Position numbers and translations under genes: made by a program
Shown here: piece after piece, positions 1 to 11,245 of the stretch
How positions within the stretch are numbered: the stretch's first letter is position 1
Layout: the number at the start of each line of letters is the position of its first letter
The notes under the pieces: model-generated
Told to the model about the DNA's origin: nothing
Seen by the model: the letters and a program-made list of their open reading frames with translations, nothing else
Databases searched by the model: none
Origin: Polytrichum commune
Taxonomy: Eukaryota; Streptophyta; Polytrichopsida; Polytrichales; Polytrichaceae
NCBI GenBank assembly: GCA_950295325.1
Contig: OX485803.1
Location: 74,229,554-74,293,553, forward strand
Length of the DNA stretch: 64,000 nucleotides
Reading direction: 5' to 3'

Positions 1-44
1 AACACAAATTTGATGTACATATTCTCTTGAAAACTTGTTTGCAG

Positions 45-1958
45 ATTGAGGTAGAGACTGTTGACAAAACAGGAACTTTCTTGGGGAGCGTTTGGGAAGG
101 AAAGGAAAATGTCTCGGCATCTTTGCTTGAAGCTGGTTTAGCCAAGCTTCATCCCATGTTTTCCACTGACCGAACCACTGAAGGTCATTTACTGGTTCAG
201 GCTCAGGAACGTGCAAAGAAACAGAATCTGAAGGTTCCTTTTCTATTCTTATCTAATTGGGTTCCATGCAATGCTCTCCATCACGCGTTTGCCCTTGTCT
301 TGCATGTGAGTAGAGTCCAAAGTTCTGGGTTGGGAAACTATTCAAGAGTGTTCTCATTTCTACTTGGTTTTCTCATCTTACTGAAGCTTTAGCATCATCT
401 TCTGCTATTTCTGATAGCATGTCCACTGCATTGTCTTAGGAAGTTATGACTCTTTGGAGGTATTTTCTTCAATTTGTTTTTATGTTGTTTCAGGTATGGG
501 AGGGATTTGTGGAGGGTCAAGAGGAAGAGAAAGCAGCTGCTGCTGGGGCCAAGTCAACAGATGCAAAATCCAGCACTGTAAGCTTCCATGGTTGTCACCA
601 AAGAAGGCGATTAGTAATACTTCAGTGTGCATTGTTGTTTTCCAGAAATTGGACAATATTGTGCCAGCTGGTGGTATTATTCTGATGCATAGTTTTTTGT
701 GTATTTAGGTTCGTGTGACTGATGTCCTTGGTGGCGGTAAGTTCTACGTTCAGACAGAGGAAGCCCGTGTGGCTTCTATACAGCAAACATTGGAAAGCTT
801 AAGGCTCAAAGACAAGCCCTTGCCACCAGGCGCTTTTGTACCACAGAAGGGTGACACTGTCATTGCTCAGTTCTCAAGCGACGACTCGTGGAATCGGGCC
901 TTGGTAAGTGAATGGGGAGCTTGCATGAAACTTTTGATGAAAATCTCCCATAAATATATGCTCATTTGTTGAAGTGATTCATGAGTAGTATGGGTTGTAG
1001 CTTTTATGAACTGTTGCTTGATTTGATACTTATTGCCTTCAAAAGAAAGTGTTCTGACAATATTAAGTTCTGGCAATTGATTTTGTATGTCTAGGCAACT
1101 TCTAGTTGGAATATAACTTGGGCATCTTCTGTGTCTGTAGATTGTAAATGCTCCACGAGAAGCAGCTGCATCAGGTAAGGCAGAGTATGAAGTATTCTAT
1201 ATTGACTACGGTAACCAGGAAACCGTACCATTGTCAAGGTTGCGTCCACTCGACCCATCTGTCTCATCCCCTGCCCAGGGTCTGGCTCAGCTGTGCAGTC
1301 TTGCACACATCAAAGTTCCTGAACTAGAAGAAGATTTTGGTCAGGAAGCTGCAGAGTTCCTGTCTGAGATGGTGGGTAACAAAGACCTTCTTATGAAGGT
1401 TGAGGAGAAGGATACCACTGGTGGAAAGGTCAAGGGCCAAGGAACTGGGCCTCTCATGATCGTCACTCTTATTGAGAAGACGTCAAGCAAGACCATCCAA
1501 TCGCTTATGCTAGAGGTAAGTGTTCCTCATTTTATGATTGCAGTGCCAAACTCAATACCTTTGTTTTGTGATTGAGGATTGGGTTTGGCACTAACTCTGC
1601 TGTTGTTGCAGTCTAAAATTGTCCTCGTGCAGATCTTTTCTCTGTTATTCACTTTTCAATTTCCTATTATGTTTGTCTTGGCTTTTTTGAAATTTCATTC
1701 TTTGTTGGGTATGCTAGTTCTACCTAATATGTTCTGACTATATATATGTATGTATGTATGTTTCTGTTCATTATGCAGAATGGATTGGCAAGACTAGAGA
1801 AGCTGAAGAGATGGGATGCTCCAGAGAAAAAGGAAGCTTTCAAGAAATACGAGGAGTTCCAGGATGAAGCAAAGAAAAGCAGACTCAATATCTGGATGTA
1901 TGGAGATGTGGAGTCTGATGAAGAAGACACCCCGAGGCGGCCTGCGGGACGTCGTTGA
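45..1958 (+). CDS. TSN: Tudor-SN ribonuclease/RNA-binding protein, C-terminal part (5' end outside window)
   Basis: Exons 45-233, 494-577, 709-903, 1141-1515 and 1779-1958 join in phase 0 throughout, giving the last 340 residues before a TGA. Seen: the end of a staphylococcal-nuclease-like (SN) domain (FLGSVWEGKENVSASLLEAG, then AKLHPMF), a linker with VWEGF, a Tudor domain (GDTVIAQFSSDDSWNRA ... EVFYIDYGNQETVP), and a last partial SN segment ending in the acidic-basic tail DEEDTPRRPAGRR. This domain order is that of plant Tudor-SN (TSN1/2), a cytoplasmic nuclease-fold protein of stress granules and P-bodies involved in mRNA stability and decapping; the Tudor aromatic cage binds methylated arginine partners (known for the family). 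All splice sites are GT-AG. Only the N-terminal SN repeats are missing, because the gene starts left of base 1. Identification is firm; which TSN paralogue is unknown. Confidence 0.95.
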
Positions 1959-2230
1959 GGATTAGCCTTTCCAGTTTAGCGAGGTCCTTTCACATGCGGG
2001 AGCAACTTGCTAGTTTCCTTCACTGTTTTGCCTTCACTTCGAAGGCTTGTTCCTGTCATGGAACAAAGTGATTGAGTTAATGGGACTGTCCCAAGTTATT
2101 CCAATTTTCACCTGGTCATTTGATTGTTCGAGGGAGCCAGTGTCAAAGACTCTCTAATGTCCTCATTGAGCTAATGTGAATTTATTGATGAATACATTTT
2201 TGGTCGTTTTGGATCATCAGAGAATACTGG
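1959..2230 (+). other. Probable TSN 3' UTR
   Basis: T-rich non-coding sequence follows the TSN stop. A possible poly(A) signal variant (AATACA, about 2190) lies 230 bases after the stop. No second reading frame is supported here. The end is a guess. Confidence 0.4.
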
Positions 2231-2526
2231 CATTGCAAACGATTGTGACTTGCTAAGTCTTTTGGGATGCATCTGTGGGCTGTCTTTGTCGATCTCTATA
2301 CTCTTCTTTTTCATATTATGGGCTTCTCCATCACATGTAAGGTTCTTGTAGGTGCAACCCCAAATCTATGCTACACTAATATTTTTCCTCAAGAAGTATA
2401 TGGCTTTCAAGTGTTGAAACTTATGATATCAAATGGACAAGGATCTGCTTCACAAACATCGGCCGCTCATTTCCAAACTGGAGTGACCAAATTTTTGCAA
2501 GGTACGCATGAAGCATTCACCAACTA

Positions 2527-2881
2527 CACTCAATATGGTATTTAATGTCACTGTGGTAACTTTTCGGATTTCACTTATGAATAAGTGAAACAAATGTTGT
2601 CATGGATGATGGATGAGTTCATTCATTGGTCAAAACTCTACCTTCTCTTGTCAGCAACTTATGATGAAATATTGTTATGGATGATTGAAATTCGGATGAA
2701 AAATCACTGGGTCAGTGCTAATAATTGCACACACTCTAAGTTTACAATCCCCCCCAAATAGTTGCAAGGAATGACAAATCATGTTGGGTTAAAATTTAGT
2801 GTTGGTGACATTATACCGCGTGTTACAATTAGTATTGAGCAAGATAATTAGAATTGGTGATACTAAATATCATATTTAGTG
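2527..2881 (+). mobile_element. TA-type MITE, family A (long form), copy 1
   Basis: The element starts CACTCAATATGG and ends CATATTTAGTG, between TA dinucleotides. It is non-coding. Its interior (CATGGATGATGGATGA, GCAACTTATGATGAAAT, TTGAGCAAGA) recurs in inverted orientation at 36104-36478 and 40741 on, and in direct orientation at 37511-37786. Ends CACTAAATATNATATTTAGTG are themselves near-palindromic. TA duplication suggests mobilisation by a Tc1/mariner-type transposase, although the tips are not the usual Stowaway CTCCCTCC. Confidence 0.8.
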
Positions 2882-2884
2882 TAG

Positions 2885-4351
2885 TTTTCTTTGAAATCCG
2901 TTGCAATGAGCTTTAATTGCTCACAGGGAATGAAGGTACAACGGATGGAGATTCTTATATTTTTCAAAAATAGATGGATGTAAGTAGCTCTGACTAAGAC
3001 GAGGTCACTAAGGCTAGGTCACTTGAGCAAAGAAGCAACCTTGCATCTTGGTCATTGTAAGTATTTCAACAGTTGGGCAACACTCCAAATATGCTCCAAA
3101 GGTAGCATTCAAGTTCAATACCGGTATAAGAGATCCATCATCTAATGAATGAACTTTCACCACCTTTAGAAGAGAAGATGGTTATCTATGGACAATTCGG
3201 ATTGCAGTTAATGATATGGTGTTCAAGGGGTGGGGTTAAACCCCAGGTTTCATGGAAAGTCGGAGCTCCCTAAGGCCGAATTAATACTTGGATTAACTTA
3301 TGTATTCCCTTAACCTCCATTGCAAATTTTGCCAAGCAATTGTGGTGCCAAAGTTTTCCGTTCTTTCAGGTGGCTTCTGATTGCATAAATGCCAACATCA
3401 AGACTTTGTACATGGGTATGGTAAATAGGTCTTCAATGATTAATTTTTTCCCAGCTAGCTTACTTCCCCTAGGACATGAAACACGTAAATAGTATGCAAT
3501 GGTCAACAAATTCAAAATTCTGGCCATAGCTGCTTTCCTCTTAATTTTGGAGGTCGTGTGAATGCTGTACGTCGTTCATTGTATAAGTAAGTTCCTCGTG
3601 CTTGATTAATGGCCATCTAAGTTCCCCGCAATTAGGTTGACTACTGAACCTAAAATGGTTAGCATATTTTGAATGCGTTGTTCAATCTCTTTTCAATACA
3701 TGTCTTTTTGGTTTTAGCCTAGTAACCAATTTAGCCCTTCCTAAACTTAAGGATTGATGCTTATGTGCAAACAGGCCCTTACCTGGATAAAAGATGGAAC
3801 TGTCTATCCCAGAATGAAAGACACAAATTCCCCTGACAATAGGATGAAGAGTGTTGGAAAGCAATCTTGGAGCATAAGATTCGGGTGCTAAGGAAGTTTT
3901 CTTATTAGATCAAATCAGGAAAAACCCTAATCTGTGCACAGCCTGATGTCAAATAGAAAGATGCACAGCCCTCCCATCCGTGTAACAAAACCTCCAAAAA
4001 TGCATGCAAGCACATACCTTACTTTGGCCTTGGGCCCTGATCCTTGACCTAGAAATAATCAGGACAATAAATGCCATCCAAACAAAGTATGTAGCATATT
4101 TCTTAACCATGTTACCTTTCTCACCTGTGCTTGTTGTCTACAAGAAGTGACCCAATCTCTTTCAATTCTCACTGACTACAATCTTTTACCTAGAGTGTCA
4201 ACAAATCTCCAAACTCAACCTTGCTTGTGTCCGAAAAGCGGCCAACTTAAGGGTGTCCATCCCTTGATCTCATAATCTGTAGCTTAGGACTTAGTATGAT
4301 GGGACCCAAAGTGCAAAATTCTCAATGTTAATGGAAGTGAGTTCACTTCTA
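2885..4351. other. Intergenic stretch between convergent TSN and YCF54
   Basis: No coding region recognised on either strand; the short open frames here have no family signature. The right end presumably includes the 3' UTR of YCF54, which is transcribed towards it. Confidence 0.4.
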
Positions 4352-7300
4352 CTACTCCTCCTTGTACAAGAAAGGAGTCCACCAATCGCCCTCGTACTTG
4401 GGGTATGGGGCAATCCACTTCTCGGGTCTTTCAAACTTGACAGTAGTGAGGTTCCCTAACAAGGCCTCCTTTGGGGAGTCGACTGTGATTTCGCCCTTCA
4501 GCACTCGGTCCAACCTCAGCTTCATGAACCTGATCAATGACAAACAATCAAACCACAACGTCAGCAAATTTGACCTAAACCTTTGTTGCTATTGCAAATA
4601 TTTAAAGAATTCTTTTAAAATAAAGTACATAAAAAATCATGTGATTATATGAAAGTTTCCACTACCAAAGGTCTGTTTATCGGTTTAAGTTCGAGTTTGG
4701 TGCTTCATAGAATAGATACAATACACTTCACCATGTGTAAGACAACAGAAAAAAGTGAAGTGGAAATTCTAACATGCTGGTTCGAGGCTACCCTTCGGTT
4801 TTGATCTGTTCAGAAGTCATACAACTTATCAAAAATCATGTGACTCTATGAAAGTTTTAACTACCACAGGTCTGTTGTCGGTTTAAAATGAGATGACCTA
4901 CAATTTAACAGAAACCATGTGATTCTGTAAGAGTGTCCACTACCAAAAGTCCTGTTGTCAATTCAAATTCGAGTTTGGTGCTTCAAACAATAGATACAAT
5001 CCACTCCACTTCACCATGATGTAAGATGACAGAATCAGTGTAGATGAAATTCTAACAAGGCTGTGTTAACTTTTGATCTGTTGAGAAGTTCCTTCATTTT
5101 CTTCAAAAATGTAATATCTCGGTAAACTTACGTGATCCAAACTTTATCAGTTGAGACAAGAGCCGCGGCTGGCCTGTTAAGACGGCTGGCAACCTCAGGG
5201 TGCTTGTCAAGAAACTGAGGCTCAATGACCATCCAGAAATCTTGCTCCTTGTTTCTTTCCCCATACATACGCAATTTCTCTTGCATTTGCTCCTGGAAGT
5301 GCTCTTCGTCGTCCAACATGAACTTGGCATTGGCGATAATGTAGTAGTATGTCGTTTTCTATATGACAAAAATACACAGAGGTAATTTTCAGAGGCAAGG
5401 AAAAGAATGATAAAATTGAGCAATCATGACTCATGAACAGACAATCCTGCAACAGTTCTGCTGGCACTGCCTCAAGTCCCATACTCAATTTCTATCACCT
5501 GTTTGGTCAAAACTACTATCCTATTAGTGTGGGTGGGGAATTAATGTGGAAATAACTAATGTGGGTCACACTTGTTGTCTAGTCAGGGTGGAAATAATGT
5601 GGGCCCAAGAGCCCAGGTCCTCCCTTAAATCTCCCTGGAGACTTCCGACCAACACCTGTATTCATTGAAGCACAAAAGTAGCATGAAGTACAATAGTCAC
5701 CCACATCAATTTCCTAGAAAGGCAAATCTAATGTGGCCCAAATTAATTTCCTAGAAAGGCAAATTTAATGTGACCCACATTAATTTTAAGCTAGAGATTT
5801 GGCATAGGTTGAAAAATTATGTGGGTTCTAGAAAATTACTGTGGTCCACACCAATAGGACTATTTAGTGTAACTTTTTGTTAAGAACATGTTGATGTGCA
5901 TTGACCACTCCAGACCACTGCAATATGACTGACAGTCTTGGAAGCCCAAAGTTTTGTTAAAAACCACATCTACAAGTTTAGTAACACAGATACAGACTTA
6001 GCAGCTTTCCCCTTGAACTATGGCAATAGAAGTACTTTCACTTAGTAAATGGTACGTGGAGAAAGTGGTGTACAGACCTAAAGATGTAATTAACCACACC
6101 TCTCTACAGTCTTCCAAAGTGCAACCCAGAGCTACTATCCAGAAATCACTCAATAATCCATATCATGACATTTCCTAAGAACTTTCCAGAATTCCTTGGA
6201 ATCTTGGACTATGGAATGTACAAACCTGAGCAGTTGCAGTACTTGAAGACTCATTAGAACTGCAAGAAAACAAGACATATGGATATGAGAGGCAAGTAAG
6301 AGATATGCTAGATAACATGGACATGATGCTTGATCTAGCTAAGCTGGAGCCTCAGCAGTGCCATTGATAGCCTGCATTTATTATTGCCTCTAGAACAACA
6401 CAGTATCCATTCTATTTCACACTGTATTGTTAATCGAGAACCAGATTTCATACTTCTGCAAGAAAATTGAGATCAGACATCATTACAAGCCCCATTTCGA
6501 GATTTAAATCATAGGCAGGGTCTATCCGAGAAACATAAAAATCAGCGAAGGTCACACATAATATGCACACCAGAAGAATGGCTTTTACCACTTTAAATGT
6601 TCTTTCTCACCAAAGTGAAGTCTTCAGAGTACAAAAGTGCTAAATGAAGCATATAGACATCCAGGAGGGAACATACAAGGATTTTTGAATGTATGTGAAG
6701 AAATATGTGAGTGACTCAACCGAGAAAAAAAATTCATTGAAGGCCACACATGATATGCACATCAGAAGAATGGATTCTGCTCCTATGGATACTTATTCTC
6801 ACCGTAGTGAAGTCTTCAGAGCATCAAAATTGCTCAATGAGGAATACAGACAGTCAGGGGATAAACATACAAGGATTTTTGAGCTTAAATGAAAAACTAT
6901 GTGAGTGACTCGCAAGATTTTGAGTTGCGGGAAAATGTAACGACTAGTGGATTGTAAAGAGAGACGTACGTAGCAAGTTCTTTCTCCGCAGCTTGCACTG
7001 CCACTTGCTGAGAGGTCCTCATAGATATGGCCACTCCTTGCCTGCCGCCAAACACATTTCCCTGCAATTCCATCTACCTCATTGAGTGAGCCCTACGTTA
7101 TATGTCAGAATCACAACTAATTTTCCAGGAAACACATGCTTAAGAGTAACAATGCGGGATGGACGAAGCCAAAATAATGTAAGGGCTTCCTCGGTTGTGT
7201 AATGCGAACAGATAAGGTATACAAAAAGCATCAATTGTTCCACTAAGTCATGTTTACCCCTTACAAAAGAGAAAACCTTCTGAAGCAGAAAAGAAACATG

Positions 7301-7953
7301 TCCCAAGAGTTTCATTTCCTTACCCCAGCAGGAAGCTGTGAGGCTTTGGCTACTTGAAGCGGCTGCATCCTGGTGCTTCGCACAGCGAGTTTCACATACC
7401 CATTACTCTTTACAGCTACACCAGAGCTAAACCTCGAGCCTGCTCACAAAAGACAAAAACACCAATGCATCTATACATCATAATACGGAAAGATTGACAC
7501 GTAGGCCGTGAAACCCTTAACTTAACCCCCAAACCCTTCCAGCAAGCAGCCCAAACCTCTCAATTCTAGAATAAGCTCTTCATCGAGTTTTAAAGCAGGT
7601 TGAGTTCAACGGACACAAACTGTCTAGCACACAAACCAGAAACTATGAACCTAGCCAATGCAGGTACTCAGCTTCACATTCTCGACAATTAGGAGGAAAA
7701 GCCACATCGAGGCCCAATTTCCATGAAAATTAGGATAAGCGAACCATGGGAAGAAAACTAACCCCACATCCCAGCACATGGCCATTTGCGACCCTCATCC
7801 ACACATGAATCTGAATTCTTTTAGAGAGAAGCCTACCAAACTACATATCGTGGGGAATTTAAAAAAGGGAAGTGGAGGCGGGGTTTTAACAAACCAACCA
7901 TTGAGTGAAGAAGCCGCAGTTTGAGCCACAGTGGCTGCAGAGGTGCAAGCCAT
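4352..7953 (-). CDS. YCF54: YCF54-like protein (LCAA), subunit of Mg-protoporphyrin IX monomethyl ester cyclase, chloroplast
   Basis: Six coding exons on the minus strand: 7953-7899, 7439-7324, 7061-6970, 6259-6226 (only 34 nt), 5358-5132, 4529-4352. They sum to 702 nt, 233 residues, with phases agreeing at all junctions. Residues 1 to about 99 are a Ser/Ala/Arg-rich extension starting MACTSAATVAQTAASS, typical of a stroma transit peptide plus linker. From residue 100 the Ycf54 domain runs to the end: KTTYYYIIANAKFMLDDEEH, QEQDFW-type motif (KEQDFWMVIEPQFLD), RPAAALVSTD, FMKLRLDRVL, WIAPYPKYEGDWW. Family knowledge: Ycf54/LCAA is needed for the aerobic cyclase that makes protochlorophyllide's fifth ring, with CHL27/AcsF. 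It is divergent from OHP1, 542 bp between ATGs, and shares its first two exons with it. Introns 4 and 5 contain a MITE and tandem repeats. Start chosen because it matches the OHP1 start MAC(A/T)SAATVA. Confidence 0.93.
4633..5060. repeat. Diverged tandem repeat in last YCF54 intron
   Basis: Phrases such as AATCATGTGA(T/C)T, GAAAGTTT(C/T)(C/A)ACTACCA, GGTCTGTTGTCGGTTTAA and GAGTTTGGTGCTTCA recur with unit starts near 4633, 4830 and 4913. The last two units differ by internal deletion. Non-coding. Confidence 0.75.
5516..5869. mobile_element. TA-type MITE, family B, inside YCF54 intron 4
   Basis: Left end ...CCTATTAGTGTGGGTGG and right end CCACACCAATAGGACTATTTAGTG form imperfect inverted repeats next to TA. 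The same ends flank a larger copy at 44134-44722. The interior contains a short direct repeat (AATTTCCTAGAAAGGCAAAT, twice, about 5708 and 5743). Left tip is worn. Confidence 0.7.
6519..6912. repeat. Tandem duplication (about 195 bp unit) in YCF54 intron 3
   Basis: Two adjacent units share CACACATAATATGCACA/CACACATGATATGCACAT, CAGAAGAATGG, AGTGAAGTCTTCAGAG, AACATACAAGGATTTTTGA and TATGTGAGTGACTC. The copies lie about 6519-6718 and 6719-6912, directly upstream of the 34-nt exon's acceptor region in genomic order. The short frame that crosses the second unit is not considered a gene. Confidence 0.8.
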
Positions 7954-8495
7954 AGCCGAGAGTAGACCTTATTGCGTCGATGAGCTTCCGAAGCTTGGAC
8001 GTTGGTTGTGCACTCGCGCAATTGATATGGAATTCTCGCAGACCAGACTTAACTTACTGGCGGTGGGAGGGAGGGATGGGAAAGGCCTTCAAGTGGCCTT
8101 TGTGGATGAGACAGTCGCAGATGGGAGAGAGATTTCGGTTCTCAGGATTGGCTGAGGATATTGAAAGGGCCCCACTAACCCCTTCCGTAAGGCCCTCAAA
8201 TCTGTAAGGGCCCTTCTATCAAATCCTCATCTTACATAATGTAAGGTTCTGGGATGACCCATAATGCTCAAAATCCTTTTCACATGTGTGACATAGTCAC
8301 TCTTGGGAAAAGAGAAGCCAATTAGGGACCACATGTGTTTTTTGTCATCCACAAACTCTTCAACTTCCAAGGAAGGAAAGGAAGGAAGGGCGCCTTTCTC
8401 TCCATCTTCTGCCACCATCACCACAATTCCTGCCCAATTCGGAACCAACAGGACTGCAAAGCTCTTCGCAGTTTCAACGATAGGAATTAGCAGCA
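7954..8495. promoter_or_regulatory. Bidirectional promoter region of YCF54 and OHP1
   Basis: The 542 bp between the two start codons must hold both promoters and both 5' UTRs. Seen: GGGCCCCAC at 8167-8175, which fits the TCP-type element GGNCCCAC; a perfect palindrome AAGGGCCCTT at 8206-8215; a 15-bp palindrome CTTACATAATGTAAG at 8231-8245; and two CACATGTG E-box/G-box-like cores (about 8281 and 8331). GGCCC/TCP elements are common in promoters of co-ordinated housekeeping and organelle genes (known). Binding here is inference. Confidence 0.6.
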
Positions 8496-11245
8496 ATGGC
8501 GTGTGCATCTGCTGCCACAGTGGCGGGCATGGCTGGGGCACATCAGCTTGTGAGCCAATCTAAGGCTTCCTCATCACTCGGTGTGTAGACATCTTTTAAT
8601 TTCGTTCTCTTTCTACCTTGGTGTTGGTTTGTGTATCTTGTGTATTCAGGCATGTTTTCAGTCGGAAGGGGATTCATCATATTGTGAGGTTGGTTTATGT
8701 GAAGGAGGTTATCGTAATTTAATAACTCAAAACAAGAAAGATTGGCTCCCTATTCTTGCTTTTGTTGTAAGTTGTCGGGGATTTGAAGATGCTAGCTGTT
8801 GACCACTTGCAGTGGTTAAGTGTATAACTTTGTGGATAGGTAGGACATTTTCTTCCTTCTCGGTTTCAATTGTACTCAACTCACCCAATACGCCGGAATT
8901 CGAAGAATTGTTTTATGGAATTGAGAGTTCGGGCTCCCTGAGTGGTTGGGTTTAAAGAGTCGACTCTTGACTTCCGTTCTCTTCACCATAGTGTGGGTTA
9001 TATATATCTTTTGTTTCGTTTCATGTGTGAAGTTCGGTGTCGGAAAGGGATTCATATGTGAGGTTGGGTTATGTGAGGCAGCTTAGCGTAATTTGATTAT
9101 TTAAAACAAGAAAAAGTTGCTCTTTGGTCTTGGTTTTGTTGGAAGTGTCGAGGGATTTGAAGATGCTAGCTGTTGAGCACCTGCATTGATTAGGTGTAAA
9201 ACTTTGTGGTTTCAATTGTACCAAATCCACCCAATTTGCCGGAATTTGAAGAAATGTTTTATGGAATTGAGGTTTTGGGCTGCCTGAGCGGTTGGGGATT
9301 AAGAGTCTAGGGATAATGAATCATCCCAGTCGCAGACACGGCAGTGTTGGGATCTTGATGATTGTTGATGACTTTTTTGGATTCAGGCTCGAGGATTAGC
9401 CCTGGTCTAGCTGTGAAGAGCAATGGTTACGGAAATGTGGCCATACAAAACTCGAGGAGGAGGATGGTTCAACCGCCCAGAGCTGCAAAACTTCCACCTG
9501 GGGTAAGAAAATCTCTCGAGCCCTACACATTCTACAACAATTGGTGTCTCACTTGACTCCTTCAATTCTTTAATCCTTCAATTTTTGTATGACATCGCTA
9601 ACCTTTATGAAGAAAACCACCCGTCATGTTTAGTCACATATTTAGGGTTCGTATCAGGCGTCTTCTTGCAAAATTGGCGCAATGATTTTCCAATATCAAA
9701 ACACCACATGTAGAACTCGTTGTCATTAGAAACTACCTGGGGTAGTTTCCATGAGTGGCAGGAGTCTGATATTTAATGTATACTGATGGTGGTTATGCAC
9801 ATAGCAAACTCTAGATCTCCTATGGACATGGGTTACCAAAAATTGTGTAACAGAGCATTTTTACTGAGAATAAGGACAGATACTCATCATTAAAAAAGGC
9901 TTGTATAATTCGTCTTCTCACTTTAGGTTTGGGTTTGAAAAAAGAGAACAACTTTACTCCAATTTCATGTGTTTCCACATAAGCTTAAAGTAACGGACTG
10001 TCTGTTTTCAAGGATAAATTGAACAGAAGATGTATGGTATAATCACAAACAAAATCCAGTAAATGAATCCACATATGAGATGGACTTCATCACCTCACTG
10101 TGGCTTTCCAAATGAGAGGGTGTGGAATTAACCTCATGTGCTATACCACGTTGCAAGATTGGGTGAACAAACCGTTGACATGTGCACTTTGGAAGCATTT
10201 AGTTTTTTTTATTTCTTTGCGACTTCTAACGTGGCAGCGACCTTGCAGGTAGGGGAACCTAAGGAGGAGCCCAAATTGCCTGTGTCACTCTGGGGATTCA
10301 CTGAGAATGCAGAAGTCTGGAACTCACGTGCAGCTATGATAGGCATTTTCGGTATTGTGATTGTGGAAGCTGTAAGTACCTGTAATAATCTGCCAAATCA
10401 TTCTACTGTGATATATTTTTATTATTCATAGCATTCCTATTGAGTAATCTGGTGAAATCTAAGTTTAGGCATGTTCACATGGCATCAGATTTCACTTGAT
10501 TGTTCCAATCTTATACTACCTTCAGTTATGTAAGTATGGGCCAATGTGTTTTTTGGGTGGCTATATAAAGGCAGAAACCGGTAATAAGTTCAGAGCTTCC
10601 CTCTTCCTTAAGGAATTACCAAGCGATAAAACCTAAATATCTGCTCAAGTGAATCATAACAGAGGTAGATATTTGCTCATTATAACTGTAACTGCGCCAA
10701 GGTTTGCCATTGGTTAAACTTATGGTAGACTATCTATACCTGTGAATGTATAAAGGTTTTTGTACCCAGGAAGTCCATTGGTCAACGAGCCCATAAAAGG
10801 ATTTTTTTTCTTCTAGAAATTCATGTTCGTTCTAGTTCCATGGCCACCTTAGTTTGTACAAAAACTACTGTAAAGAATTTGAGAGAGCCACCCTAGCCAC
10901 AACTTTGTTTCGCAAAATATGGCATGAAAAGGTCTGAAGCTGGTCGTATCTCATATCAATTTCAGAGAGCCACCCTAGCCACAAGTAGAAAAATTTAGAT
11001 AAGACACTGGTGTGGTCAGCTACAGATACGCGTAGAATGGTTCTATGAAGCCGCTTATAAGTAAAGTGTCTGAAATCCCGTAAAATACTTCTGTTGTTCT
11101 TGTTGATGGAAGATCATTTCAGAAAGTGCTATCAGGAATGGAGCCCTGACATTGTCGACATGGCGTGTGCTTGCAGATCATCAACCGAGGAATCCTACAA
11201 GTGATTGGAATTGAGATTGGAAATGGCCTTGACTTGCCACTGTGA
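8496..11245 (+). CDS. OHP1: One-helix protein 1 (OHP1/LIL2), high-light-induced-protein type chlorophyll-binding protein
   Basis: Exons 8496-8580, 9387-9502, 10249-10371 and 11177-11245 give 393 nt, 130 residues. Residues 1 to about 60 are the transit peptide (MACASAATVAGMAGAH...). Mature N-terminus likely follows AAKLPPG. Exon 3 has WGFTENAEVWNSRAAMIG, containing the LHC-superfamily ExxNxR motif (E89, N92, R94) at the start of a single membrane helix (about 94-112). The end GIEIGNGLDLPL is the OHP1 signature. Family knowledge: OHP1 with OHP2 and HCF244 (the plant Ycf39) binds pigments and helps build photosystem II reaction centres, at thylakoids. Length is slightly above the roughly 110 residues of Arabidopsis OHP1, because of the longer transit region. 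Neighbour: divergent YCF54 with homologous exons 1 and 2. Confidence 0.95.
8600..9315. repeat. Tandem duplication (about 360-380 bp unit) in OHP1 intron 1
   Basis: Copy 1 about 8600-8965, copy 2 about 8985-9315. Shared strings include ATTTGAAGATGCTAGCTGTT, GTCGGAA(A/G)GGGATTCAT, GAGGTTGG, TTTATGGAATTGAG and (G/A)CCGGAATT(C/T)GAAGAA. Both are non-coding and diverged by perhaps 15-20 percent by eye, so the duplication is not recent. Confidence 0.85.
9503..10248 (+). other. OHP1 intron 2
   Basis: AT-rich intron without coding signals; ends in a polypyrimidine tract and TTGCAG before exon 3. I see no repeat or RNA gene in it. Confidence 0.6.
10372..11176 (+). other. OHP1 intron 3 with a short direct repeat
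   Basis: The intron holds two copies of GAGAGCCACCCTAGCCACAA, about 10881 and 10964, 83 bp apart. Nothing else is recognised. Confidence 0.6.
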
